This document shows, piece by piece, positions 39,804 through 48,501 of a stretch of DNA of 63,808 nt. The DNA lies in the NCBI GenBank assembly GCA_021804965.1, contig JAJZGG010000009.1, forward strand, positions 1-63,808, written 5' to 3'. How positions within the stretch are numbered: position 1 is the stretch's first letter; every line of letters begins with the position of its first letter. The DNA is from Acidobacteriota bacterium. GTDB taxonomy: Bacteria; Acidobacteriota; Terriglobia; Terriglobales; Acidobacteriaceae. The position numbers and the translations under genes were made by a program. The notes beneath the pieces were generated by a model. That model was given only the letters and a program-made list of their open reading frames with translations. It was not told the DNA's origin and searched no databases.

Positions 39804-41897
39804 TCAGTCGCCGGCAACCAGTTCGCTGGAGGTTTCGCCGGCAGGCTTGGCCGGGGCAATGGCGTCCAGGCGGACCATACCCTCGACCGGCTTTTCCCCG
39901 AGAACGTGCTCGCGGTAAAGACGGGCCATCCGGGCGTTTTCCGCATCCTGCTTGAGCTTTTCATCGCGTGCGCGGATCTTTTCTTCGCGCGCGTTCTTGG
40001 CGATGCCCAGCTCATCCAGCGTGTGGTTGGCCTCGGCGTTGACATGCTGCATGTTCAGCTCCAGCTTGTGGCCCTGGTGCGACATGCCAACGTTCTTGCC
40101 GCCGGCAAAGATCTCATGGCGGCCATGCTCGTCGTACCACTTGGTCAGCGTCGCCGTCATGTGCATCTTCTCAATGATGTTGCGCCAGCCGATGCCGGTG
40201 TTATAAGCGCAGAAGCTGATCTCTCCCTCCTGCGTGGCATAGGGAATGATGCACTGCTCGGTGCGGCGGAAGTCGTAGTTGAACAGATCCTGGAACCACA
40301 TGCCGGCGATGAACAGGAAGTTCCAGCGGTCGGCACGACGCTTCCGGATGTCCTCGGCCGTGCGGTCGCCGGTCACCTTGCCGTAGTCCTTGCCGGTGGC
40401 TCCGAAGGTCTTGTCCATCTTGCGCAGCATGTCGGTGATCTTGAAGTGGGTGGGCGCCTGGAAGGGATCGTAGTTGCGGATCAGAGCCAGCGCGATGCCG
40501 AGGATCGAAAGGAACTTGCCACGGGCCGCATCGTTGACCTTGGCCACATCCTTGGCCAGGCGATTGGCGTCGATGAACGCGGTCACGGGAACAGCTTCCT
40601 TGGTTTCCTTGTCGATCATGACGGCCATGCCGATGCCGCAGTTGGGATGGCAGCCGCAGCTGAGCTGGCCCCAGTCCGCGTTGGGTCCGTGCACGTGGTC
40701 GGCCCAGTCGGAGAAGGTGCTCATGAAGCTGATCGGGAACCAGTCACGGGAAGGCTCACCCATGCCGGTCTGGGTCTTCACATCATGCGCCAGATGGCTG
40801 AGGGTGTAGCGCTGCGCCATGCGGCGCTCGTCGCTGATGTCCTCATCGCGGCCGGTAAAGGAGACCGGCTGGAAGCTGAGGAAGTTGATGGTCTTGGGAT
40901 TGTCGAGCGCAAACTCGATAATGCGTCCGACCTGCTCGTTGTTGATGCCGTTGATGATCGTCGTGACCGGCACAATGTCCACACCGGCCTCGTGCAGGTT
41001 ATGAATGGCCTGCAGCTTGACGTCGAAGAGGTTGCCGACCTTGCGGTGTGAGTTGGCCGCGTTGCCGATGCCGTCAAACTGCAGATAGACGTAACGAAGA
41101 CCGGCTTCGGCTGCGGCACGGCAGAGTTCCTTGCTCTTGGCGAACTCAATGCCATTCGAGGCAGCCTGCACGCTGTTGTAGCCGACCTTGCGGGCATAGG
41201 CCACTGCGTCCAGGAAGTAGGGCGAAAGGGTGGGTTCGCCACCGGAAAACTGCACGCTCATCTGGCGACGCGGCTTGATGGTGATCGCGTTGTCCAGCAT
41301 GGTCTTGATCTCGTCCCAGGTCAGTTCATGGACGAAGCCCACCTGATTGGCGTCCATGAAGCAGGGATCACACATCATGTTGCAGCGGTTGGTCAGGTCG
41401 ATGGTGAGCACGGATCCGCGGCCATGGGTAACGGTCGAGGTGCCGTGGTTGTGCAGCTTTTCGTCGTTGTGGGCGCGGATGTCGCGACCCGGGAAGCTCT
41501 CTTCCAGATGGCGGAAGAAGTCCGAGTCAATGGACATCAGATCTTCAAAGTGGCCATGCTTGGGGCAGTCCTTGACCATCAGAATCTGGCCGTCGCGCTC
41601 AATGATGGTGGCCTTGATTTCGCCGACCTTCTCGTTCAGCAGTACTTCATGGGGCAGCTTGCCATCCAGAATCTGCTGGCGAATTTCAGGGACGCACTTG
41701 GGACAGAGCGAGTCGGTGGAGCGTGGCCAGCCAAGAGGCGGCTTTTCCTTTTCCCAGCTCTTGAGCAGGGGCTTGTCGCTCCATTTGGGGGTGATGGAAG
41801 GATTCGGGCTGATGCGATTGATTCGCTCAAAGACCGACCACATTCCTTTTGCTGCGTAAACCACTGCCTGCTCGGCGTATTTCGTCGCTTTGGCCAT
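39804..41897 (-). CDS. Radical SAM protein resembling tetraether/membrane-spanning lipid synthases
   Basis: The 697-residue protein has a radical SAM cluster C172NMMC176DPC179 in a DLTNRCNMMCDPCF context, then SGGEPTL (218-224). Before the core are metal-type motifs C65PKC68 and C111PKHGH, and after it CGCHPNC (C414, C416, C420), which suggest extra iron sites. This architecture resembles archaeal Tes (MJ0619-type) and the bacterial homologues proposed to join two fatty-acid tails into membrane-spanning iso-diabolic acid, a signature lipid of subdivision 1 Acidobacteria. Function here is inferred from motif order and taxonomy. ATG 41897 follows AGGAGAG. It appears monocistronic. Confidence 0.75.
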   Translation of the reverse strand: MAKATKYAEQAVVYAAKGMWSVFERINRISPNPSITPKWSDKPLLKSWEKEKPPLGWPRSTDSLCPKCVPEIRQQILDGKLPHEVLLNEKVGEIKATIIERDGQILMVKDCPKHGHFEDLMSIDSDFFRHLEESFPGRDIRAHNDEKLHNHGTSTVTHGRGSVLTIDLTNRCNMMCDPCFMDANQVGFVHELTWDEIKTMLDNAITIKPRRQMSVQFSGGEPTLSPYFLDAVAYARKVGYNSVQAASNGIEFAKSKELCRAAAEAGLRYVYLQFDGIGNAANSHRKVGNLFDVKLQAIHNLHEAGVDIVPVTTIINGINNEQVGRIIEFALDNPKTINFLSFQPVSFTGRDEDISDERRMAQRYTLSHLAHDVKTQTGMGEPSRDWFPISFMSTFSDWADHVHGPNADWGQLSCGCHPNCGIGMAVMIDKETKEAVPVTAFIDANRLAKDVAKVNDAARGKFLSILGIALALIRNYDPFQAPTHFKITDMLRKMDKTFGATGKDYGKVTGDRTAEDIRKRRADRWNFLFIAGMWFQDLFNYDFRRTEQCIIPYATQEGEISFCAYNTGIGWRNIIEKMHMTATLTKWYDEHGRHEIFAGGKNVGMSHQGHKLELNMQHVNAEANHTLDELGIAKNAREEKIRARDEKLKQDAENARMARLYREHVLGEKPVEGMVRLDAIAPAKPAGETSSELVAGD

Positions 41898-42183
41898 TGC
41901 CGCGTATCTCTCCTAGCGTGGTGGGGGTATGATGCTCTGGCTGCCAGTAATCGGAGACCTCAACTGAGATGCTCCGCGGAGTCGAAACGATTCTTATCCT
42001 GCACATTCAGAGTACCTTGTTGCGAGTTGCAATCCAAATGGTGCTCAGCGAATGGCTGTTCTGTCCGCTGAATGGGGCAGATCGCCCCCGGAATGGTGCC
42101 TGAATTTCGATCCCTGTCTGCCGGGTCCTGTGCTGGCAGGCAGAGCCTGAGCCGGGTGGACGGCACGGTGCGAAGGCCGAAAC

Positions 42184-43152
42184 TCAATCTGCGGGTGGAG
42201 CCGTGCGGGAGACCTGATTCAGGATGTCCTGCACGAGAACGACGCGAATGTGGATGCGGCGGGCGATGTCGGGCAGGAACTCGGTGATGTAGTTGTCGAT
42301 CGGATCGGTGGCCAGGCCAAGAAGATATTCCGAGAAGGCAGCCGACAGGTGCGTCTGCTGGCCGGGCACGTAAAGATTCCCGATGGCAATGTCCACTCCG
42401 CTGCCCACCAGATTGGCGTAATTGAGCATGCCTTTGCCGTTGTCGCCCAGGGTCCAGACCACCTGCTGGGTGGCGTGCAGGAACCGGCGCTTGAATGAGG
42501 CTCCCGGCATGCGGTGATAGTGCGGGTCCTGATGGGTGAGCGATGGGATGAGGAAGACGTTGAAGACTTCGCTGGTGACATCCTGCGCATAGCTGACGCC
42601 CACGTTGCGCGCGAAGCCGGGCATGCCGGGTCCGTAGGCGGAGTGGGAGTTGAGTGCCACGAAGAAGGAGGACTGAGCCAGGATCGTAAGCCCGTTGAAG
42701 GGATCGATGATGTTGCGTACGGCAAGATGCGCTTTTTCCCGCGGGGTAAGCGGCTTGACCTGCGGCCCATCCATGAAGCGCTTGTACCAGTCGATGGCCT
42801 TGGTTTTCAGCGGACAGGGCTGCTGGGCGCAGGCTGGCTCCTGCTGCGCTGCCTTCGGGCTGTGGGCGGAGGGTGCCGGGTTTGCCGGGCTGCTCCCTGT
42901 GCTTTGCTGCGGCTCGGGAGCATCGGGAAGATCGTCCTTGCTGTCCGGGGCCGGAACGGGAGCCGGGGCTGGCATCCGATCTGGAATCGTGGGTTGGACC
43001 GCGGATGGAGCGTTGGAAGAGTCGATGGATGTGGCCACACAGTCGTGCGGCGCTCCGGTGACGCAGACAGCCCGTGCGGGAAGTGCGCAGGCAAGGAACA
43101 GAACGCCGGCAAGCAGAGCGGCTGCGAATGCAACGCGGCCCCTCCCTGCCAT
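42184..43152 (-). CDS. Secreted protein with a conserved C-terminal domain, unknown function
   Basis: The 322-residue protein begins with a likely signal peptide (AFAAALLAGVLFLACALPARA). A Pro/Ala/Ser-rich linker (about 40-105) leads to a conserved-looking region with FMDGPQVKPLTPREKAH, GPGMPGF, SLTHQDPHYHRMPG and NYANLVGSGVDIAIGN. I have seen similar proteins as hypothetical entries in Acidobacteria. The histidine-rich stretch HQDPHYHR could bind metal. The start is uncertain: ATG 43152 gives a good signal peptide but has no clear ribosome site, and an in-frame ATG at 43326 is possible. Confidence 0.65.
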   Translation of the reverse strand: MAGRGRVAFAAALLAGVLFLACALPARAVCVTGAPHDCVATSIDSSNAPSAVQPTIPDRMPAPAPVPAPDSKDDLPDAPEPQQSTGSSPANPAPSAHSPKAAQQEPACAQQPCPLKTKAIDWYKRFMDGPQVKPLTPREKAHLAVRNIIDPFNGLTILAQSSFFVALNSHSAYGPGMPGFARNVGVSYAQDVTSEVFNVFLIPSLTHQDPHYHRMPGASFKRRFLHATQQVVWTLGDNGKGMLNYANLVGSGVDIAIGNLYVPGQQTHLSAAFSEYLLGLATDPIDNYITEFLPDIARRIHIRVVLVQDILNQVSRTAPPAD

Positions 43153-43432
43153 CCGCAGAGCGGCCCGGTCATTCGGAGTTTTCCTGCGGCGCGACCCAGC
43201 GCGGGCAAAGACGGCCGATGTGCGGTTTTTCTTCTCGCGCTTCAGTCGGCACCTCTGGGTGGCAGGATGGCAGTGCGGGATGGGCACGCTTGTTTCGACG
43301 GAGATGCTGCAAAAAGCTACCACCATTTTGCCTGAATCCTGCAAAGGCCGTTGACCAATCTGACTCTGCGGCAGGGATTCTGTGGAAGATTTCGTTGCCG
43401 ACAGCCCCATGCCCGAATCAAACTCAAGGTAG

Positions 43433-44188
43433 ATGCGAATCCCTGCGTTGCTCCGAGGAAATTCAAAGCTGAGGCTCGCGCTTCCGGGGTATTGGCTGGC
43501 GCTGCTTTCTGTTCTGCTGCTCAGCGGCTGCTCCCACCATGCGCGCACCTCGCGCAGTGCGACGGCTCCCGCAGTGGAGACCAGCCAGCCGGAGTCCTCG
43601 ACGGTTTCCGAGGCCGATGAGCGCTTCGTGCGCCATCATGCTCCGCTGGAAACCCTGCATGGCATGGCCAGTTGGTACGGGCCGCAATACAACCATCGTC
43701 GCGCTGCCAATGGGCAGATTTACGATCAGAACGCCGTAACGGCGGCCAATCGGACGCTGCCACTGAACACGCTGGTGCGTGTGACCAATGAGCGTACCGG
43801 CCAGTCGGCGCTGATGTATATCACCGATCGCGGCCCATTTGTGCCAGGGCGCATTCTGGATCTTTCCCGGGCCGCCGCCCACAAGACCGGAGTGTATCTG
43901 GCGGGTGTTGCGCCGGTGCGGATCGATGTCTACAGAGCGCCGTCATCGTTGACCGAGGGCGGTCGCTGGGCAGTGCAGATCGGCGCGTTCCAGAATACGG
44001 GCAAGGCGCTGCGGCTGAAGCACAAACTGCAGCAACACTATCCCAATGCGCAGGTGATCGACTTCGCCGGTCCCACCGGCCACTGGGTGCGCATTCGACC
44101 GGCTGGAGAGCGGCGATCGGTGGCGGAGTCCATCCAGCGCCATCTTCATCCTGCCGAGGGGAATGCCTATCTGGTGCGTCTGGATTAG
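43433..44188 (+). CDS. rlpA: RlpA-family septal lytic transglycosylase lipoprotein
   Basis: The 251-residue protein has a lipoprotein signal with lipobox LLSGC, a double-psi beta-barrel RlpA domain (MASWYGPQYNHRRAANG, TRVTN-like strand and YITDRGPFVPGRILDLS) and a C-terminal SPOR domain (about 175-250) that targets denuded septal peptidoglycan. RlpA cleaves glycan strands lacking stem peptides and aids daughter-cell separation. The start ATG is close after a weak AAGG. It precedes the fluoride locus but has its own 3' gap. Confidence 0.88.
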   Translation: MRIPALLRGNSKLRLALPGYWLALLSVLLLSGCSHHARTSRSATAPAVETSQPESSTVSEADERFVRHHAPLETLHGMASWYGPQYNHRRAANGQIYDQNAVTAANRTLPLNTLVRVTNERTGQSALMYITDRGPFVPGRILDLSRAAAHKTGVYLAGVAPVRIDVYRAPSSLTEGGRWAVQIGAFQNTGKALRLKHKLQQHYPNAQVIDFAGPTGHWVRIRPAGERRSVAESIQRHLHPAEGNAYLVRLD

Positions 44189-44229
44189 TTGTGCTTTGCA
44201 AGCAGGAACTTCGGGTGACAACGTCAAGC

Positions 44230-44258
44230 TTGACCCGATTTCAGCTCCATGCTAGCCT
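44230..44258 (+). promoter_or_regulatory. Candidate promoter of the fluoride riboswitch transcript
   Basis: TTGACC at 44230-44235 and TAGCCT at 44253-44258 are 17 nt apart. Transcription would begin around 44265, about 18 nt before the aptamer. Confidence 0.5.
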
Positions 44259-44282
44259 CAGTTTTAAATAGGACAAAACAAA

Positions 44283-44360
44283 GGTGATGGAGTTCACCTG
44301 AACCGCAGATCGCGCAGCGGGAATGCGCGGATGCTGATGACTCCTACGGGTAGGAGGAGT
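44283..44360 (+). promoter_or_regulatory. Fluoride riboswitch (crcB motif) controlling the CLC-F gene
   Basis: The aptamer at 44283-44347 contains GGTGATGGAGTTCACC, the conserved AACCGC and CTGATGACTCCTAC, matching the fluoride-sensing crcB RNA closely. CTCCTAC can pair with the following GTAGGAG at 44350-44356, which carries the Shine-Dalgarno AGGAGG of the antiporter gene. Fluoride binding is therefore expected to free the ribosome site (translational control), although the hairpin followed by TTTTG could also end transcription. Confidence 0.9.
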
Positions 44361-44361
44361 T

Positions 44362-46152
44362 TTGTTCGCATCCGTACGAAGTGTTCTGCGTTCCCTGCTG
44401 GATCACGAGCAAATTTATATCTTTCAGGATCAGCTGCGCTGGCTGTGGATCGCCTCTGCAGCGGGCATTCTGGCTGGCACGGCTTCGGCAATTCTGCTTG
44501 CCTCGCTGGAATGGGCCACCGCGTATCGCGAGCATCATCTCTGGATCATTGCGCTGCTGCCTTTGGCCGGCCTGGCGGTGGGGCTGCTGTACCGCTACTA
44601 TGGCCATTCGGTAGAGGCTGGCAATAATCTCATTCTCGATGAGATTCATCTTCCCAAAAGCGTCCTGAAGTTTCGCATGACGCCGCTGATTCTGTTGGGA
44701 ACGGCCATGACGCACCTCTTCGGCGGATCTGCCGGTCGGGAAGGAACTGCCATCCAGACCGGCGCTTCGCTGGCCGATCAGCTGACCCTGCTGCTAGGGT
44801 TGGACCAGCGCGATCGCCGGATCCTGCTGATGGCGGGCCTGAGCGGCGGCTTTGGTTCGGTCTTCGGGACACCGCTGTCCGGTGCCTTCTTTGGGATTGA
44901 AGTGCTGGCAATCGGAAGCCTGGGCTACAGTGCGATTTTTCCCTGCTTTGTGGCCGCCTTCATTGGCGATTTCACCACGCGCGCCTGGGGCATTCACCAT
45001 ACAGTCTTTCAGGTTGCCAGTGTTCCGCAGCTTTCGCCGACCCGCTTTCTGGCAGCGGCTGTGGCGGGCATCGCCTTTGGCCTGACGGGGATGGTCTTTT
45101 CCCGACTTACGCACTGGATTGGCCACTGGGCAAAGCGATCCATCCGCTGGTCTCCGCTGCGTCCGTTTGTGGGCGGCATCCTGGTGGCCTCGGCTGTCTT
45201 TGCGCTAGGAACCACGCAGTTCATCGGGCTTGGCATTCCCACGATTGTGGCAGCATTCCTGCATCGATTGCCCGCGTATGACTTTGCCGCCAAGCTGATT
45301 TTTACAGCTGTTACGCTTGGTTTCGGATTCAAGGGCGGAGAGGTTACACCGCTGTTTTTTATCGGGGCCACGCTGGGCAATGCTCTTTCCGCATGGATTC
45401 CGCTGCCGACCAGTCTGCTTGCCGGCATGGGCTTTGTGGCTGTATTTGCCGGAGCCGCCAACACGCCCATAGCCTCGGCACTGATGGCCATGGAACTCTT
45501 TGGTGCCAAGGCTGGAACCTATGCGGCCATCGCCTGCGTCGTCAGCTATCTGTTCTCCGGGCATGCCGGCATCTACCATGCACAACGCGTGGGCAGCAGC
45601 AAGCACCAGCGCAACCACGTGGATGAGGGACTATCGCTGGCTCGCGTGGCGGAACAACGTCGTCAGGGAACTTCGCCCATTCTGGCGGAAATTGATCAAT
45701 TCGGACTCTTTGAAGGGAGCATTATGGATCATCTCAGTGTACTCAGGCTGTACTTTTCCGCGTCGCAGGTGGTGAAGGCGGACAAGTGGTGGAAGCGCTT
45801 CGCTCCGCAGGGATTAGGAACGCATCTGCTGCAACAGGCCCATGCTGCCGGAATTGAGCAGGCTTTGCTGCAGCGCGTCATCGGAGGCTATCTCAAGAAC
45901 CATGCACTGCTGATGGACAACGGCGAGATCCCGCAGGCCCGACTGCCGCAATGCCTGGAACTGGTGGCAGACGAGGAGAAGCTGCAGGCATTTCTTCGTG
46001 CGCATCAGGAGCATCTCGCGCATGTGCGCATCGTATGGCTACGCGGACAAGAGGCAACGCTTGAAGCAGCTCTGGACCGCGACGAGATTGAGCAGATGAC
46101 GGCCATTGAAGCGGCCGACGAGCAGACCCTGCAGGGTGGCAGCAGCGAATAA
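44362..46152 (+). CDS. CLC-F type fluoride/proton antiporter fused to a C-terminal DUF190 domain
   Basis: This 596-residue protein has the CLC core (about 25-405). It carries features of the fluoride branch: AGNNLILDEIH (GNNLI at 87-91) in place of the usual GSGIP, and GREGT (125-129) with the external gate Glu127. GFKGGEVTPLFFIGA (322-336) is the third CLC motif. After a linker, residues 458-560 (LRLYFSASQ, GIEQALLQRVIGGY, CLELVADEEKLQAF) match DUF190, a PII-like domain usually found as a separate gene beside crcB. Translation begins at TTG 44362, 4 nt after AGGAGG. An internal ATG at 45724 with GAAGGGAG upstream could produce DUF190 alone. It expels fluoride from the cytoplasm. Confidence 0.9.
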   Translation: MFASVRSVLRSLLDHEQIYIFQDQLRWLWIASAAGILAGTASAILLASLEWATAYREHHLWIIALLPLAGLAVGLLYRYYGHSVEAGNNLILDEIHLPKSVLKFRMTPLILLGTAMTHLFGGSAGREGTAIQTGASLADQLTLLLGLDQRDRRILLMAGLSGGFGSVFGTPLSGAFFGIEVLAIGSLGYSAIFPCFVAAFIGDFTTRAWGIHHTVFQVASVPQLSPTRFLAAAVAGIAFGLTGMVFSRLTHWIGHWAKRSIRWSPLRPFVGGILVASAVFALGTTQFIGLGIPTIVAAFLHRLPAYDFAAKLIFTAVTLGFGFKGGEVTPLFFIGATLGNALSAWIPLPTSLLAGMGFVAVFAGAANTPIASALMAMELFGAKAGTYAAIACVVSYLFSGHAGIYHAQRVGSSKHQRNHVDEGLSLARVAEQRRQGTSPILAEIDQFGLFEGSIMDHLSVLRLYFSASQVVKADKWWKRFAPQGLGTHLLQQAHAAGIEQALLQRVIGGYLKNHALLMDNGEIPQARLPQCLELVADEEKLQAFLRAHQEHLAHVRIVWLRGQEATLEAALDRDEIEQMTAIEAADEQTLQGGSSE

Positions 46153-46154
46153 GC

Positions 46155-46577
46155 TCAGCTCGTCAACTCCTCGGAGGCCGTTTCCGCAATCGCCACCTGC
46201 GAGACCGGTTGCATGGCTGCGTAATGGCCGGCTGCAACGGCTGCCAGTCCCAGCGTGGAGGACAGCGCGACGTAGGTGAGCGCGCGCCCCCAATGCCCGG
46301 AGCGCAGCAGATCGAAGGTCTGCAGGCTGAACGAGGAAAAGGTGGTGAATCCACCGCACAGGCCAACCATCACAAACAGGCGCAGATTGTCGGAAGCAGG
46401 ATGACGCCCCCCGTGCAGCGTGAGCGTGCCGAAGTAGCCGATGACAAACGAGCCAACGACGTTGATGATCAGGGTGCCGGTGGGAAATGTGCCGCTGACC
46501 GGCACCGTCCACAGACCCACCAGGTAACGCAACAACCCGCCAATGGCACTGCCCAGCAAAACCCACAAATAAGCCAT
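46155..46577 (-). CDS. crcB: Fluoride channel CrcB (Fluc)
   Basis: The 140-residue protein has four TMs. It shows the Fluc signatures GGLLRYLVGLW, FPTGTLIINVVGSFVIGY and GLCGGFTTFSSFSLQTF, including the Na+-site turn and the Phe box lining the pore. CrcB dimers conduct fluoride out of the cell. It converges with the CLC-F gene, with only 2 nt between stop codons, and is governed by its own riboswitch. RBS is GAGGGAA. Confidence 0.95.
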   Translation of the reverse strand: MAYLWVLLGSAIGGLLRYLVGLWTVPVSGTFPTGTLIINVVGSFVIGYFGTLTLHGGRHPASDNLRLFVMVGLCGGFTTFSSFSLQTFDLLRSGHWGRALTYVALSSTLGLAAVAAGHYAAMQPVSQVAIAETASEELTS

Positions 46578-46609
46578 GAATTCCCTCGCGCGAATCCGAT
46601 TGGAGTTTT

Positions 46610-46670
46610 GGCAGAAGTCATCAGCCAGCGGCAGTTGTCCGGCAGGCGGTTAGCGGGAGACTTCATTCCC
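46610..46670 (-). promoter_or_regulatory. Second fluoride riboswitch, controlling crcB
   Basis: On the minus strand GGGAATGAAGTCTCCC, then CTAACCGCC, then CTGATGACTTCTGCC reproduce the crcB-motif core, ending 33 nt before the crcB ATG. The sequence is clearly different from the aptamer at 44283, so it is not a recent copy. Confidence 0.85.
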
Positions 46671-46788
46671 GTTGCGATGATGATACCTCAAGGGAAGGGA
46701 AGGCGTGCCGGAGGTACAGGCTTTCACCGTAGAGTCCATTGCCATCCACCACGGGAAATTGGTTTTGGATACAATATGCGCCAGACCG

Positions 46789-48123
46789 ATGTCTCTGCCG
46801 ATACTCACACTCGCGCATCCGGCTCTAGTGCACTGGGCTGCGCTTTGCACAGTTGCCGCCCCGCCACTGCTGGCAATGGCTGCAGGAAATCTCTATCAGC
46901 TCACTCCGGAACAGGCGGACCTGGCACATCATCTGGCCATGCTGCGTCTGGGGCTTCATTTCGGCTCGGAACTGGCGGTGCTGCTGCTGCTCGCCGGATT
47001 GCTGGAAAGCGGGTTGGCCGGTCGCCTGGAGCGTGTCTTCGAACGCATGTTCACTCGTCCCTGGCAGCGGTCGGTGCTCTTCTTTGCTCTGCTGCTGGCG
47101 CTGCTGGAAGGGGTGGTTTTGCTTCCGGGTGCGGCGTGGATGCATGCAGCACTCGTGCGGGTGGGCATCAGCATCCAGGGTTGGCCCGGATGGCTGCAGG
47201 ACCAGTTGCTCGGCATGCTGCTGGTGTTGCTGATTGGGACGCCGATTCTGCTCTTTGCCCACTGGCTGCTGGTGCGTTCTCCGCATCGTGCGTGGCTCTG
47301 GTTCTGGATGGCGTCCATCCCCGTCATTCTGGCCGGGGCACTGCTGCTGCCCCAGGTGGTTGAACCCATCTTCGATCACTTTGAACCGCTGGCCGCCACG
47401 CATCCGGAGCTGGTGGTGCAGTTTGAACGCGTGGTGGCGCGGACCGGGACGCACATTCCACCGCAGCGTATGTTCCTGATGCGGGCCAGTGCCAAGGGAA
47501 ACGGGCTGAATGCCTACGTGAGCGGCCTGGGCCCAACCAAGCGCATTGTCGTCTGGGATACAACGGCGGATCGCATGCCGCAGGACGAGATTCTCTTCAT
47601 CCTTGCGCATGAAAGCGGCCACTACGTGCTGCATCACCTGGCCTGGGGCATCGGGATGGGAATTGCCGGCACGCTCATCCTGCTGTGGCTCACCCAGCAG
47701 CTGGCTGCGTGGCTGCTGCGCTGGCGCGGCAGGGCGTGGAAGGTCGATGCGCTCGGCAGCCTGTCTGGAATGGTGGTTTTGCTGCTTGCGCTGGCCATGC
47801 TGGAGGCGGTCAGTGAGCCGATTGGCAACTCGATCAGCCGCGTCATCGAGCATCAGGCCGATGTCTATGGTCAGGAGGCGATGCATGGGATTGTTGCCGA
47901 TCCACAGCAGACAGCCGTTGCGGCCTTTCAGCAGTTGGGGCGGGCCTGGCTGGAGGATCCGAATCCGGCACCGTTTGTCGTCTTCTGGACCTATGATCAT
48001 CCCTCGATCCAGAGCCGTGCGTCGTTTGCGGCACACTATGATCCGTGGACGAAGGGAAACCATCCCCGCTATTTTGCTGCCGCGCCGGGAGCCGATCCGG
48101 CAGCTACACTGAGGGTGCCATGA
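46789..48123 (+). CDS. M48-family (Ste24-like) zinc metalloprotease
   Basis: The 444-residue membrane protein has an N-terminal set of six or so TMs, a HExxH zinc site in LAHESGHYVLHH, a further TM pair and the downstream third ligand region EHQADVYGQEAM. Ste24/HtpX proteases cleave prenylated or misfolded membrane proteins. ATG 46789 is preferred; a TACAAT hexamer at 46770-46775 lies 13 nt upstream and no Shine-Dalgarno is visible. An in-frame ATG at 46705 would precede the promoter. Its stop overlaps the next gene's start (ATGA). Confidence 0.88.
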   Translation: MSLPILTLAHPALVHWAALCTVAAPPLLAMAAGNLYQLTPEQADLAHHLAMLRLGLHFGSELAVLLLLAGLLESGLAGRLERVFERMFTRPWQRSVLFFALLLALLEGVVLLPGAAWMHAALVRVGISIQGWPGWLQDQLLGMLLVLLIGTPILLFAHWLLVRSPHRAWLWFWMASIPVILAGALLLPQVVEPIFDHFEPLAATHPELVVQFERVVARTGTHIPPQRMFLMRASAKGNGLNAYVSGLGPTKRIVVWDTTADRMPQDEILFILAHESGHYVLHHLAWGIGMGIAGTLILLWLTQQLAAWLLRWRGRAWKVDALGSLSGMVVLLLALAMLEAVSEPIGNSISRVIEHQADVYGQEAMHGIVADPQQTAVAAFQQLGRAWLEDPNPAPFVVFWTYDHPSIQSRASFAAHYDPWTKGNHPRYFAAAPGADPAATLRVP

Positions 48124-48458
48124 ATTGTCTTTTCTGCCGTATTCTTCAGGGCGAGATTCCATCGAAACCGGTGTATTCCGATGATCTCTGCTACGCCTTT
48201 TCCGATATCCAGCCTCAGGCGCCCACGCATCTGCTGCTGATCCCGCGCAAGCATATCCCATCGCTTGCATTCGCATCGCAGGAGGATGCGAACCTGCTGG
48301 GCCATCTGATGAGCAAGGCTGCGGAGATTGCGCGCGAGCATTCGCTCGATGGCGGCTATCGCGTGGTGGTCAACACCGGAGACGACGGCGGACAAACGGT
48401 GCATCACCTGCACCTGCACCTGCTGGGCGGGCGCAGCATGCACTGGCCTCCGGGATAA
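48120..48458 (+). CDS. HinT-type histidine triad nucleotide-binding protein
   Basis: The 112-residue protein is a compact HIT protein with zinc-type CLFCRI, the conserved PQAPTHLLLIPRKHI and triad HHLHLHLLGG. HinT hydrolyses adenosine phosphoramidates such as acyl- or aminoacyl-AMP. The start overlaps the M48 stop by 4 nt (ATGA), indicating coupling, and GAGGG is 4 nt upstream. TACACT at 48105-48110 may also give a short-leader transcript. Confidence 0.92.
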   Translation: MNCLFCRILQGEIPSKPVYSDDLCYAFSDIQPQAPTHLLLIPRKHIPSLAFASQEDANLLGHLMSKAAEIAREHSLDGGYRVVVNTGDDGGQTVHHLHLHLLGGRSMHWPPG

Positions 48459-48501
48459 CCACGGAGATGCCTGCTGCGCCGCTCAGGCGCCAAGCCGGCT
48501 G

